Source: Rhizobium sp. JAB6 (GTDB taxonomy: Bacteria > Pseudomonadota > Alphaproteobacteria > Rhizobiales > Rhizobiaceae). From it: DNA of 64,000 bases. The stretch is taken from the NCBI RefSeq assembly GCF_003024605.1, contig NZ_PYJQ01000009.1:248001-312000 (forward strand), read 5' to 3'. A program made the translations under genes and the position numbers. The notes beneath the pieces were generated by a model. That model did no database searches. It worked only from the letters and a program-made list of their open reading frames with translations, and was not told where the DNA came from. This document shows, in pieces, positions 34,236-44,266 of this stretch; position 1 is the stretch's first letter, and each line of letters starts with the position of its first letter.

Positions 34236-35267
34236 TCAAAGCCGCCAGGCCGAGCGGATGACAACCCGATAATCATCACCGGCTGTGACAGGCTCGCGGC
34301 TATAGGCGCGCAGCACCTGGCCATCCGGCATCGAGAGCCTTATCGCATAGCGCTCGCCCTCATAAAGAACGGAGTCGACCCTGCAGGAAATTCCTTCCGC
34401 ATCGGCAATCACATCCTCCGGCCGTACGAGAATATCCGAGTTTGCCGAGCCGCTTGCCCTATTGTCCCACAGATCTCGGAAGGACGGCGAATCGATCCGG
34501 CGCGAACCGCCATCGGGAAAAGCCAGCGACAGAATAGCCCCCTGCCCGACCAACCCGCCGACCATTCTGCCTTCGGGGTACGCATAGATCTCCGCCGGCG
34601 GCGCCACCTGCAGAAGCCGGCCCTCGGACATGACGGCAACATCAGTCGCAAGCGCCATCGCTTCGCTCTGGTCATGCGTGACATAGACCATGGTGGCGCC
34701 GGAGCGCTGATGGAACTCGCGGAAGGTCTCCTCCATCTCCTTCTTCAGATGACGGTCGAGGTTCGCCAGCGGCTCATCCAGCAGCACGACGTCGGGAGAT
34801 GTCACCAGGCAGCGAGCAAGCGCCACGCGCTGCCGCTGGCCGCCGGAAAGATCGGCCGGCCTGCGCTCGGCATAGTCGCCAAGCCGCACCGTCGCCAGCG
34901 CCTCGCGCACCTTTTCGCGGTAGCATTCTCCGGAAATGCCGCGCACCCTCAAGGGATAGCCGACATTGTCTGATACGTTCATATGCGGCCAGAGCGCGTA
35001 GGACTGGAACACCATGGCCATGTTGCGCCGCTCCGGAGGCAACATGTTTGCGGCATCCGCCAGCAGCCGTTCGCCGAGATGAATGGAGCCGTCCGTCGGC
35101 TGCTCGAAGCCGGCGATCATTCTAAGCACGGTCGTCTTACCGCAGCCGGAGGGGCCGAGCAGCGCCAGGAAGCCGCCTTCGCGTACCTCGAGCGATAAGG
35201 CGTTGACGGCGGCGCGGCCCCCCGTGCCGAAATCCTTGCTAACGTGATTGAGGATCAGCTTCGCCAA
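34236..35267 (-). CDS. ABC importer ATP-binding protein (iron/AEP-type)
   Basis: 343 residues. Walker A LLGPSGCGKTT, signature LSGGQRQRVALARCL, Walker B VVLLDEPLANLD and the switch His (YVTHDQSEAMAL) are intact. A C-terminal TOBE-like region (about 240-340) is typical of the PotA/FbpC/MalK group. It overlaps the permease gene by 13 bases. Together with the permease and the binding protein it forms a complete importer. Confidence 0.92.
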   Translation of the reverse strand: MAKLILNHVSKDFGTGGRAAVNALSLEVREGGFLALLGPSGCGKTTVLRMIAGFEQPTDGSIHLGERLLADAANMLPPERRNMAMVFQSYALWPHMNVSDNVGYPLRVRGISGECYREKVREALATVRLGDYAERRPADLSGGQRQRVALARCLVTSPDVVLLDEPLANLDRHLKKEMEETFREFHQRSGATMVYVTHDQSEAMALATDVAVMSEGRLLQVAPPAEIYAYPEGRMVGGLVGQGAILSLAFPDGGSRRIDSPSFRDLWDNRASGSANSDILVRPEDVIADAEGISCRVDSVLYEGERYAIRLSMPDGQVLRAYSREPVTAGDDYRVVIRSAWRL

Positions 35268-36949
35268 GGCACCACTCCCTTCGGCAGGCGCTTGGCCATG
35301 ATTTCCAGAACCACCATCATGACGACCACCATGGCGATGACGATGACCGACATGGCCGAGGCAAGATCGGCGCTGCCGCCATCGTCGAGATTGTAGATGA
35401 CGACGCCGAGGGTCTGCGTGCCTGCCGACCAGAGCAGAGCCGAAACGGTCAGCTCATTGCAGGCGATCAGGAAGACGAGGATAACCGATGCGCCCGCCGC
35501 GGGCGCGATCAGCGGCACGATGATATCGGTCAAGCGCCGGAAGAAGCCGGCCCCGGAAAGACGCGCAGCCTCCTCCAGCGCCGGATCGAGCTGCAGAAAG
35601 GCGCTCATGACCGGCTTCAGACTGACGGCGAAATAGGCGGAGAAATAGGCAAGCAGGATGATCCAGATCGTCCCGTAAAGCGTGACGTTGAGGATCGGCA
35701 AGGGTGCTGCGAACACCAGGATGAAGCAGACGGCAATGATGATGCCTGGAAGCGAATAGGGGATCTCGATCATACCGCCGACGATGCGGCTGAGCGCGTC
35801 CTTGCGCCGCGTCAGCGCATAGGCCGCGAGCACTGTCACCAGCAGGAGACCAAAAGCCGTCATGCCCGCGAGGAACAGCGAATTGGAAAAGGCGATCCGC
35901 GTTATGCTCTGTCGAAACAGGATTTCCGTGAAGGCATTGAGCGACGCCGTCTTGAAGGTGAGCGGCACGCCGTAAGCCGGCACAAGCGCGCCCGCGACCA
36001 GCGCCAGAAAGGGTGCGACGAGCATGACGAAGAGGATGGCGCAGAGCACCGGCAGGGCAAGAAAGCGCCAGCGGCCGAGCGAAAAGGCAGCCGTTGCCCC
36101 GGAAATGCCGATGACACGATAATCACGGCCTTTCAAGGCCCTGCCCTGCACGGCAAGCCCCGCGACCGCAATGACGGCGATCATCATAGAGAGCACGGCG
36201 ATATCGCCGAAGGTGCGCGGCCCGAAATTGGAGAACTTCGTGAAGATCAGCGTCGATAAGGTATAGATCGAGGCCGGAATGCCGAGGATCGCCGGAATGC
36301 CGAAATTGCCGATCGACGAGACAAAGGCGATCGCCGCTCCGGCGATGACGCCGGGCAGAGACAATGGCAGGATGATATCGCGGAAGACGCGCAGGCCGGA
36401 GGCTCCGGAAAGCCTCGCAGCTTCGACACCATCGCGCGGCAGCGCCATCAAGCCGGCGCGCAAAGCGAGATAGACGAGCGGCGCATGCTGAACGCCATAG
36501 AGCAGCGCGATGCCGCCGACCGAATAGAGCGGTTGCGGCGAGCCGAGCGGCGGCGCGACGTGCAGCGCTTTCAGCAGAGGGCTCGATGGGCCTGACATCT
36601 GCACCCAGGCAAGCGCCGTCACCTGCGGCGGGATCATCATCGGCAATACGAAGAGGAAGCCGATGAGCCCCCGGCCTGCAAGATCCGTCAATGTCAGCAG
36701 GAACGCAAAGAGGCAACCAAGGGCCACGGAAACGATGGTGCCGAGCACAGCGGTCTCGATCGTGTACCACGCCGAGCGCCAAAGTGCCGGATCGGTAATG
36801 AGCTCATAAGTGCCGCCCTTGAGCAGTGCCTCGACGCCGGCAAGCGCCAGACGCGCCAGCGGCAGGACGCTGAGCAAAAGCACGACGGCAACAACAAAAG
36901 GAAACAGCCAGGCCGGCTGGCTGTTTCCTCGACGCACATATTCGTACAT
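35255..36949 (-). CDS. ABC importer permease with two fused permease halves (FbpB/ThiP type)
   Basis: 564 residues with about 12 membrane segments in two homologous halves. Each half ends with an EAA loop (VEAARLSGASGLRVFRDIILPL near 190 and LEEAARLSGAGFFRRLTDIIVPL near 470 in part). Fused permeases of this length belong to the ferric iron, thiamine or 2-aminoethylphosphonate importers. It sits between the binding protein and ATPase genes. Substrate not settled. Confidence 0.9.
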   Translation of the reverse strand: MYEYVRRGNSQPAWLFPFVVAVVLLLSVLPLARLALAGVEALLKGGTYELITDPALWRSAWYTIETAVLGTIVSVALGCLFAFLLTLTDLAGRGLIGFLFVLPMMIPPQVTALAWVQMSGPSSPLLKALHVAPPLGSPQPLYSVGGIALLYGVQHAPLVYLALRAGLMALPRDGVEAARLSGASGLRVFRDIILPLSLPGVIAGAAIAFVSSIGNFGIPAILGIPASIYTLSTLIFTKFSNFGPRTFGDIAVLSMMIAVIAVAGLAVQGRALKGRDYRVIGISGATAAFSLGRWRFLALPVLCAILFVMLVAPFLALVAGALVPAYGVPLTFKTASLNAFTEILFRQSITRIAFSNSLFLAGMTAFGLLLVTVLAAYALTRRKDALSRIVGGMIEIPYSLPGIIIAVCFILVFAAPLPILNVTLYGTIWIILLAYFSAYFAVSLKPVMSAFLQLDPALEEAARLSGAGFFRRLTDIIVPLIAPAAGASVILVFLIACNELTVSALLWSAGTQTLGVVIYNLDDGGSADLASAMSVIVIAMVVVMMVVLEIMAKRLPKGVVPWRS

Positions 36950-36966
36950 TCCAAATCCGGGTCGGA

Positions 36967-37947
36967 TTACTTCGACTTGAAGTAGGTGGAGAAGGTCTTC
37001 AGGTCCTGATCCGTGTTCTTGAGAGCATCGGATGCATTCAACGGCAAAACCTTGATGCTGTCACGTGCCGGAAAACCTTCCGGCAGCGGCGTGCCGTTGC
37101 GGGCCGGGATGTAGCCGAGCTTCAGGAAGCCTTCCTGGCCCTTTTCCGAGAGAACGTAATCGACGAACTTCTTCGCCGCATCGGCATGCTGCGTACCGGC
37201 GAGAATGCCGACCGGCTCGGTAACAGCCGAAACGCCTTCCTTCGGGAAAACAAATTCCAGCGGAGCACCCTTGGCCTTTTCGCGGATCGGCATGTAGTCG
37301 ACGATCATGCCATAGGCCTTCTCGCCGGAAGCCACCGACTTCAGCACGGCGCCGTTGCCGCCCGACGCGATCGCACCATTGTCGGCGAGGTTCTTGTAAT
37401 AGTCCCAGCCGAGGCTGCCGACGCCTGCGAGCGTCTGCGCATGAATGAGAGCGGCGCCCGAAGCCAGCGGGCTCGGCATGGCAACCAGGCCCTTGGCTTC
37501 CGGCTTCACCAGATCCTGCCAGCTTGCGGGCTTCATCGCGGCAGCCGTGTTGTAGACGATGCCGGTCGTGATGAGCTTGGTGGAATAATAATAGCCGCCG
37601 GCGTCATAGAGCGACGGATCGTAATTGGCGGCTTCCGGCGACTTGTAGGCGAGCAGCTTGCCGGCTTCCTTCAGGCGCTCCAGCGTTACCGTATCGGCAA
37701 TCAGCAGAACGTCGGCAACCGGTGCGCCGGCCTGCATTTCAGCCTGTAGCTTGGCAATGATTTGCGGCGTGCCGTCACGAACCCAATCGACCTTGATACC
37801 GGGATTGGCGGCCATGAAGCCGTCGACAGTGGCCTGCGCATCGGCATTCGGCTGGCTGGTATAGAGGACAAGATCGGCTGCATCGGCATTGCCGGAAAAA
37901 AGAGCGATAGCCAGGAAGCTGGCAAAGGCGGAAACAAAGGTCTTCAT
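36967..37947 (-). CDS. Periplasmic binding protein of an iron/aminoethylphosphonate-type ABC importer
   Basis: 326 residues with a signal peptide (FVSAFASFLAIALFSGNADA, cut before ADLVLYTSQ). The LVLYTSQPN start and a Tyr-rich YYYSTKL segment recall ferric-binding (FbpA/FutA-like) proteins; 2-aminoethylphosphonate and thiamine binders are close relatives. It leads a minus-strand transport operon (binding protein, permease, ATPase). The divergent aldo/keto reductase starts 172 bases away. No Fur box was recognised in that gap, so iron is uncertain. Confidence 0.88.
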   Translation of the reverse strand: MKTFVSAFASFLAIALFSGNADAADLVLYTSQPNADAQATVDGFMAANPGIKVDWVRDGTPQIIAKLQAEMQAGAPVADVLLIADTVTLERLKEAGKLLAYKSPEAANYDPSLYDAGGYYYSTKLITTGIVYNTAAAMKPASWQDLVKPEAKGLVAMPSPLASGAALIHAQTLAGVGSLGWDYYKNLADNGAIASGGNGAVLKSVASGEKAYGMIVDYMPIREKAKGAPLEFVFPKEGVSAVTEPVGILAGTQHADAAKKFVDYVLSEKGQEGFLKLGYIPARNGTPLPEGFPARDSIKVLPLNASDALKNTDQDLKTFSTYFKSK

Positions 37948-38119
37948 GAAACGTCCTCGGCTGGATTGTAGGAGTTTGTCTAGACGCAGGGCTTAACATG
38001 ATTGTGACAGTTGATTTTGTATAGAATGCCGTTCGTATGATGATTGAATCTTGACCATCGTTCTCTGGCGTTATTTCTTGATGCACGTATTTCAGACGGA
38101 ATCGAGGAGGGACAGATCC

Positions 38120-39178
38120 ATGGAATATCGCCTGCTTGGCCGCTCCGGCCTCAAAGTTTCCACCATCACCATGGGCACCATGACCTTCGGTGGAGTCGGC
38201 TGGGCAAAAACCGTTGGCGATCTCGGCGTCAAGGAAGCCAAGAAGCTTGTCGATATGTGCATCGATGCCGGCGTCAACCTGCTCGATACGGCCGATGTTT
38301 ACTCGCAAGGCGCGTCGGAGGAAATCCTCGGCGAGATCATCGGCGGCCCACGCAAGAATGGCGTGCTCATCGCCACCAAGGCGCGCTTCCCGATGGGCCC
38401 TGGCGTCAACGATGCCGGCTCCTCCCGCCAGCATCTCATTCAGGCCTGCGAGGCAAGCCTGAAGCGCATGAAGACCGATGTGATCGATCTCTATCAGCTG
38501 CATGAATGGGACGGACAGACGCCGCTGGAAGAGACGATGGAAGCGCTCGACACACTCGTTCGCCAGGGCAAGGTCCGCTATATCGGCTGCTCGAACTTTT
38601 CCGGCTGGCACATCATGAAGGCGCTCGGCGTCAGCGAGCGCGACAAGCGCGAACGCTTCGTCAGCCAGCAGATCCACTACACGCTGGAAGCCCGCGACGC
38701 GGAAAACGAGCTCGTGCCGATCAGTATCGATCAGAGCCTCGGCATTCTTATCTGGAGCCCGATTGCCGGCGGCCTGCTTTCGGGCAAGCATCGCCGAAAC
38801 CAGGCGACGCCGGAAGGTACGCGCCAGTTCGCCGGCTGGACGGAACCGCCGATCCGCGATGAAAATCGCCTATGGAATATCGTCGATACGCTGGTGGAGA
38901 TCGCCGACGGCCGCGGCGTTTCGGCGGCCCAAGTCGCGCTTGCCTGGCTCATCGGCCGCAAGGGCGTGACCTCGGTCATTATCGGTGGCCGCACGAAGGC
39001 ACAGTTCAAGGATAATCTCGCCAGCGCGGATTTGAAGCTGACTGACGAAGAACGCAAGCGGCTCGACGACGTCAGCCTGCAGCCCTTGATGTATCCCTAT
39101 TGGCACCAGCGCAATACGGCCAGCGACCGCTTGAGCGAGGCCGATCTGGCACTGATCGGCCCGCATCTGGCGAAGTGA
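38120..39178 (+). CDS. Aldo/keto reductase
   Basis: 352 residues from the ATG at 38120, which has AGGAGG upstream. MEYRLLGRSGLKVS start, NLLDTADVYSQGASEEILGE with the catalytic Asp/Tyr, VLIATKARFPMG with Lys, and YQLHEWDG with His give the full tetrad. NADPH-dependent reduction of a carbonyl compound is expected. It is divergent from the ABC importer. Confidence 0.9.
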   Translation: MEYRLLGRSGLKVSTITMGTMTFGGVGWAKTVGDLGVKEAKKLVDMCIDAGVNLLDTADVYSQGASEEILGEIIGGPRKNGVLIATKARFPMGPGVNDAGSSRQHLIQACEASLKRMKTDVIDLYQLHEWDGQTPLEETMEALDTLVRQGKVRYIGCSNFSGWHIMKALGVSERDKRERFVSQQIHYTLEARDAENELVPISIDQSLGILIWSPIAGGLLSGKHRRNQATPEGTRQFAGWTEPPIRDENRLWNIVDTLVEIADGRGVSAAQVALAWLIGRKGVTSVIIGGRTKAQFKDNLASADLKLTDEERKRLDDVSLQPLMYPYWHQRNTASDRLSEADLALIGPHLAK

Positions 39179-39182
39179 TACC

Positions 39183-39204
39183 CCTTCTCCCCTCGGGGGG
39201 AAGG
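39183..39204. repeat. Short palindrome CCTTCTCCCC-type after the aldo/keto reductase
   Basis: CCTTCTCCCC and GGGGGGAAGG form a near-perfect hairpin between two converging genes, followed by TAAAAA. It is a small relative of the repeats at 53986 and 54074 and may act as a terminator. Confidence 0.5.
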
Positions 39205-39210
39205 TAAAAA

Positions 39211-40440
39211 CTAGGCCGCCATCGCCTCGATCTCACCGGCGATCAGCTTGCCGAGCCGCGAGATACCCTCTTCGATCAACTCGTCATTGGCGCAGGAGAA
39301 GCTGACGCGGAAGGTATTTGCGCCACTACCATCGGCAAAGAATGCCTGGCCTGGCACGAAGGCGACCTTCGCCGTTTCCAGCGACCGTGCGAGCAGCTTG
39401 GCGCCGTCCATACCCTTCGGCAAGGTAACCCAGACGAACATGCCGCCTTCCGGCTTCGTCCAGCTCGCACCTTCAGGCATGTATTTTGCAAGTGCTGCCA
39501 GCATGCAGTCGCGGCGATGGCTATAGGTCTTGCGGATCTTGGCAACCTGCGCCTCAAAACCGCGCTCGGCAACCTGATGAATGGCAATCTGGTTGATGGT
39601 GGAGGAATGCAGGTCGGCCGCCTGCTTCATCAGGACAAGCTTGCGGATGACAGAGGCGTTGGCGACGACGAAGCCGACGCGCAGGCCGGGCGCCAGCGTC
39701 TTGGAGAAGCTGCCGCAGTAGATCGTGCGCGTGCCGTTGATGCTGCCTTTGCGCGCGATTTCGAGCGCCAGGATCGGCGCAACCGGCTCGCCATTATAAC
39801 GCAGCGACTGATAGGCGGCATCTTCGATGACGGCGATATCCAGTTCCTCCGCCAGATCGAGCAGCTTCTCGCGGCCGGCGAGATCCACCGTCTCGCCCGT
39901 CGGGTTGGCGAAATCCGCCGAGAGATAGGCAAACTTCACCCTGCCGCCCGCCTGCGAAGCGGCAGCGCGATAGGAATCCGGCGTGCGGTTGCCGTTCGGC
40001 GTCAGCTGGTCATAGGTTGGCTCATAGGCGTTGAAAGCCTGCAGTGCGCCGAGGTAGGTCGGCGCCGTGACCAGCGCGGTATCCCTCGGCGACAGGAAAA
40101 GCTTGCCGAGATAATCGAGCCCCTGCTGCGAACCGGAAACGATGAAGACGTTTTCGAGCTCGCAGGGAATGCCGAGCGCACCCATCTGTCCGACAAGCCA
40201 TTCGCGCAGCGGCTTGTAGCCCTCGCTGACCGAATATTGCAGCGCTGCATTCACCGTCGGGCCGGAAAAGATATCGGCATAGGCCTGCTTGAATTCCGCA
40301 TCCGGAAACAAGGCCGGATCGGGAATGCCGCCGGCGAAAGAGATGATATCCGGCCGCTCCAGCAGCTTCAAAAGCTCGCGGATTTCGGAGGCGCGCATGC
40401 GGCTCGAGCGCGTCGCAAAGATATTTTCCCAATTCAACAT
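39211..40440 (-). CDS. PLP-dependent aminotransferase class I (2-aminoadipate type)
   Basis: 409 residues from the ATG at 40440 (GAGGAAG upstream). ISFAGGIPDPALFP is typical of the 2-aminoadipate/AADAT and MocR-like branch; YCGSFSKTLAPGLRVGF holds the PLP lysine, and NPTG (FANPTGETVDL) and the C-terminal Arg motif (FRVSFS) complete the fold. It moves an amino group between an amino acid and a 2-oxo acid; branched or aromatic amino acids are likely substrates. ilvC lies nearby, but there is no operon. Confidence 0.88.
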   Translation of the reverse strand: MLNWENIFATRSSRMRASEIRELLKLLERPDIISFAGGIPDPALFPDAEFKQAYADIFSGPTVNAALQYSVSEGYKPLREWLVGQMGALGIPCELENVFIVSGSQQGLDYLGKLFLSPRDTALVTAPTYLGALQAFNAYEPTYDQLTPNGNRTPDSYRAAASQAGGRVKFAYLSADFANPTGETVDLAGREKLLDLAEELDIAVIEDAAYQSLRYNGEPVAPILALEIARKGSINGTRTIYCGSFSKTLAPGLRVGFVVANASVIRKLVLMKQAADLHSSTINQIAIHQVAERGFEAQVAKIRKTYSHRRDCMLAALAKYMPEGASWTKPEGGMFVWVTLPKGMDGAKLLARSLETAKVAFVPGQAFFADGSGANTFRVSFSCANDELIEEGISRLGKLIAGEIEAMAA

Positions 40441-40598
40441 GGGGCTTCCTCGTAATTTTTGGTCTTTGCGTAACAAGATCACGCAATAAAAGATAAGTCA
40501 ACAATGCTGACCTATTTTGTTTGTTATGGAGACAGATATTGTCTGCCTTTCCTGCTAGCATCGGCGGTGGTCTTACAAAGAAATGAACGCAAGCCAGC

Positions 40599-41186
40599 AT
40601 GAGCCCCGACCCGACATCGTCCTTCTATACCGACAACGCCGCCGTCTACGCGGCGCGTCAACGCAGGCTGCCGCGCCAGAGGCTGGATGCCTTTCTGGCC
40701 GCCCTGCCCGCTGGCGCATCCATCCTTGAACTGGGGTGCGGCGGCGGTCAGGATGCCGCCTATATGCTGTCCCGCGGCTTCGACGTTACGCCCACCGACG
40801 GCTCCGCCGAACTTGCGAGAGAAGCGGAAAAGCTGCTTGGCAAGCCTGTTCGAGTCATGCGTTTCGAAGCCTTGGATGAGACCGAAATCTTCGACGGCAT
40901 ATGGGCGGAAGCCAGCCTTTTGCATGTTCCGCGATCCGTCCTGCCGGATGTTTTCGATCGCATTCTGCACGCCCTGAAAGCGGGCGGCATCTTCCACGCC
41001 AGCTTCAAGGCGGGTGAAGCAGAGGGCCACGACAAGTTCGGACGCTATTACAACTATCCTTCCGCCAGATGGCTTGAGGCTATGCTGAGTGCCGGAGGAT
41101 GGAAAAACATCATTATCACAGAAGCCAACGGCAGCGGCTTTGACGGTAAGCCAACGAAATGGCTCTACCTTAAAGCCCGAAAATAG
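40599..41186 (+). CDS. Class I SAM-dependent methyltransferase
   Basis: 195 residues. ILELGCGGGQDAAYML is the SAM-binding motif I, followed by PTDGSAEL (motif II) and a Rossmann fold to the end. It resembles small-molecule methyltransferases of the UbiE/TehB-like group; the substrate is unknown. It is a single gene, divergent from the aminotransferase and convergent with ilvC. Confidence 0.85.
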   Translation: MSPDPTSSFYTDNAAVYAARQRRLPRQRLDAFLAALPAGASILELGCGGGQDAAYMLSRGFDVTPTDGSAELAREAEKLLGKPVRVMRFEALDETEIFDGIWAEASLLHVPRSVLPDVFDRILHALKAGGIFHASFKAGEAEGHDKFGRYYNYPSARWLEAMLSAGGWKNIIITEANGSGFDGKPTKWLYLKARK

Positions 41187-41189
41187 AAA

Positions 41190-41211
41190 GGCCGGAGCTT
41201 TCGCCCCGGCC
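41190..41211. terminator. Terminator between the methyltransferase gene and ilvC
   Basis: On the minus strand GGCCGGGGC-GAAA-GCTCCGGCC is a 9-base stem with a GAAA tetraloop followed by TTTCTATTTT, a good intrinsic terminator for ilvC. It also serves the convergent gene on the plus strand. Confidence 0.8.
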
Positions 41212-41236
41212 CTCCAATCCGGCTCTCGCCGAAAGC

Positions 41237-42292
<1,056 letters not shown>

Positions 42293-42300
42293 TTAAGTTG

Positions 42301-42951
42301 TCAGACGGTCGCTGCCGCTTCCGCCAATACCTTTTCCGTGCCGTAAAGCTTGAGGAAGGCGCTGACCGCCTTCTCAGCCTGACGGCTCGTATCCTTCAAA
42401 CCGGGTTCGCCGAGCAGCATGCGGACATGCAGATCGGAGACGATGAGCCCGTAAAGCGTGTGATATGCCTCGTCGGCATCGGTAAAGCGCAGCAGCCCTG
42501 CCCGCTTGCCGGCATCGATGAGACCGATGGCGCGGCGATCGATCTGCCTGCGGCCACGTTCCAGCAAGAGCTTGCCGAGCTTGGAGCCATCGCGGTTCGA
42601 CTGACCGATCGCCAGGCGGTTCAAAGCGAGCGAAACATCGCCAGCCAGAACCTCCAGCAAATCACGCGCGAAAACGACGAGATGGTCATGCAGGCTTGCC
42701 GCATTCAGCCGCTCACCATTGCGCTCGAAGGTGCGCACCTTGCTGGCCTGGTAGGTGATCATTGCCGACAGCAGGCCGTCGCGGTCGCCGAACCACTTAT
42801 AAAGACTTTCCTTGGAGCAATTGGCGGCGCGCGCGACGCCGGAGGTCGTCAGCGCCTTTTCGCCGCCGTCGACAAGGAGACGCAGCGCCTGTTCCAGAAC
42901 CGCGTTCTGGCGCGGCGAAAACTCGCTCGACTGTCCTGCTTCGCTCAGCAC
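42301..42951 (-). CDS. TetR-family regulator upstream of ilvC
   Basis: 216 residues from a GTG at 42951 with GGGAG eight bases upstream. The first 60 residues form the helix-turn-helix (SGVARAANCSKESLYKWFGDRDGLL); the rest is the ligand domain. An upstream ATG would place the palindrome 42970-42985 inside the gene, so I prefer the GTG. The palindrome is probably its own operator. It is co-directional with ilvC and could regulate it. Confidence 0.88.
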   Translation of the reverse strand: MLSEAGQSSEFSPRQNAVLEQALRLLVDGGEKALTTSGVARAANCSKESLYKWFGDRDGLLSAMITYQASKVRTFERNGERLNAASLHDHLVVFARDLLEVLAGDVSLALNRLAIGQSNRDGSKLGKLLLERGRRQIDRRAIGLIDAGKRAGLLRFTDADEAYHTLYGLIVSDLHVRMLLGEPGLKDTSRQAEKAVSAFLKLYGTEKVLAEAAATV

Positions 42952-42969
42952 GATGGCTACTCCCAAATG

Positions 42970-42985
42970 CGTACCGTACGGTACG
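42970..42985. promoter_or_regulatory. Perfect 16-base palindrome CGTACCGTACGGTACG (TetR operator)
   Basis: A fully symmetric site 19 bases upstream of the TetR GTG start. The size and position suit a TetR dimer that represses its own gene and perhaps ilvC behind it. Confidence 0.6.
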
Positions 42986-43152
42986 GTTCGTAACGCTTTA
43001 TGCAGTACCCCAAAACCGTCGTCAAGCGGAATTCGTTGCTGCACTGCGTTAAAAACAAGAGTGCTTGTCAGGGCTGCTAAACCATGGCAACTGCCATAAG
43101 CCGGTCATTCGATCAAAAGAGCTTGACGCAAACGATCGGTCGGAAACATCAC

Positions 43153-44070
43153 CTACTCGGCGGCGACCGCGTTGTTGCGCATCGCCTCGACATCCTTCAG
43201 CGGCGGCAGGCCGTAGAGGCGACTGTATTCCCGGCTGAATTGCGAAGGACTTTGATATCCGACGCGATGGCCGGCCGATCCGACATCGAGCTGCTCGACG
43301 AGCATCAGCCGCCGCGCCTCATGCAGCCGAAGCTGTTTCTGATACTGGATTGGCGATAGGGCCGTAACAGTCTTGAAATGGTGATGCAGCGAGGAAACGC
43401 TCATGCCGACGCGCTCGGCCAGCTCTTCGATGCGCAACGGCTGCGTATAGTTGCTGCGGAGCCAGGCGACGGCACGCGCCACCCGGTTGCTCTGGCTCTC
43501 CGCCATGGCAATCTGCAGCAGCCTGGGACCGTTCGGACCAGTCAGCAGGCGATAGAGGATTTCCTGCTCGATCAAAGGCGCCATGGCCGGAATATCTTCC
43601 GGCCGATCAAGCAATCGGAGCAGGCGCAGCGAGGCATCGAGGAGTTCCGGAGGGGCCGCATGGACCGCAATGCCGCGCACCGGCTCGGCAGTCAGCGCCT
43701 GACGGGGAATGCTGACGCGCGACAGCAGCTCCTTTAGCCGTTCGCTGTCGAGCGCCATTCCGAAACAAAGATAGGGCGTATCGCTGCCGACATTGGTGAC
43801 CTGCGTCGATACCGGCAGGTCGAGCGCCGTTAAAATATACTCGCCGACACCGTAATTGTAGGTTTCCGCACCGATCGTCAGGCTCTTGCGCCCCTGGACC
43901 ACGATTGCAAAACAGGGCCGGTAAGCCCCATGCTGCCACACGGTCGCGGCCGACTGCCGATAGAGATTAAGATTGTCTATCCGCGTGCGGTGTTCGCCGT
44001 CGCTCGGAGCGAAACGTGCAACGATCGATGCGAGTTCCTGATTGGGATTGAAAGGCAGTGTCATGCGCAA
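43153..44070 (-). CDS. AraC-family regulator next to an alcohol dehydrogenase
   Basis: 305 residues. The N-terminal 190 residues are the AraC_N cupin-like domain (FAIVVQGRKSLTIG, GEYILTALDLPV). The C-terminal 100 residues hold two helix-turn-helices (LRIEELAERVGMSVSSLHHHF; HRVGYQSPSQFSREY). It diverges from the alcohol dehydrogenase gene; in E. coli the related YqhC controls aldehyde reductases in answer to aldehydes. A tandem 9-base repeat (44152-44181) between the genes is the probable target. ATGs at 44070 and 44064 are both possible. Confidence 0.9.
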   Translation of the reverse strand: MRMTLPFNPNQELASIVARFAPSDGEHRTRIDNLNLYRQSAATVWQHGAYRPCFAIVVQGRKSLTIGAETYNYGVGEYILTALDLPVSTQVTNVGSDTPYLCFGMALDSERLKELLSRVSIPRQALTAEPVRGIAVHAAPPELLDASLRLLRLLDRPEDIPAMAPLIEQEILYRLLTGPNGPRLLQIAMAESQSNRVARAVAWLRSNYTQPLRIEELAERVGMSVSSLHHHFKTVTALSPIQYQKQLRLHEARRLMLVEQLDVGSAGHRVGYQSPSQFSREYSRLYGLPPLKDVEAMRNNAVAAE

Positions 44071-44151
44071 CCAACTGTTTTCGAGCAGATATCGATGGTC
44101 TATCTAGGTAACACCGCTCGATCGCGAAAGACCTGCCGAACATTTAGATTC

Positions 44152-44181
44152 GCAGGATCGTACATAAAGCTTGCAGGATCG
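44152..44181. promoter_or_regulatory. Direct repeat GCAGGATCG, 21 bases apart
   Basis: GCAGGATCG occurs at 44152 and 44173, exactly two helical turns apart, with an A/T-rich spacer. Paired direct half-sites at this spacing are typical for AraC-family regulators. It lies between the divergent AraC gene and alcohol dehydrogenase. Confidence 0.55.
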
Positions 44182-44266
44182 CTCTAACGCTACGGCCCGG
44201 TCCTGATGCATGGTGGGCCACTCCAAATTCCACTCCCAACCCATCCGAAAGATAAGGAAATCTCCC

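Noticed and set aside
32033..34261. A 742-codon open frame on the plus strand
   Set aside because: Antisense to the nuclease and 2-oxoglutarate oxygenase genes, both of which have clear motifs; composition is not protein-like.
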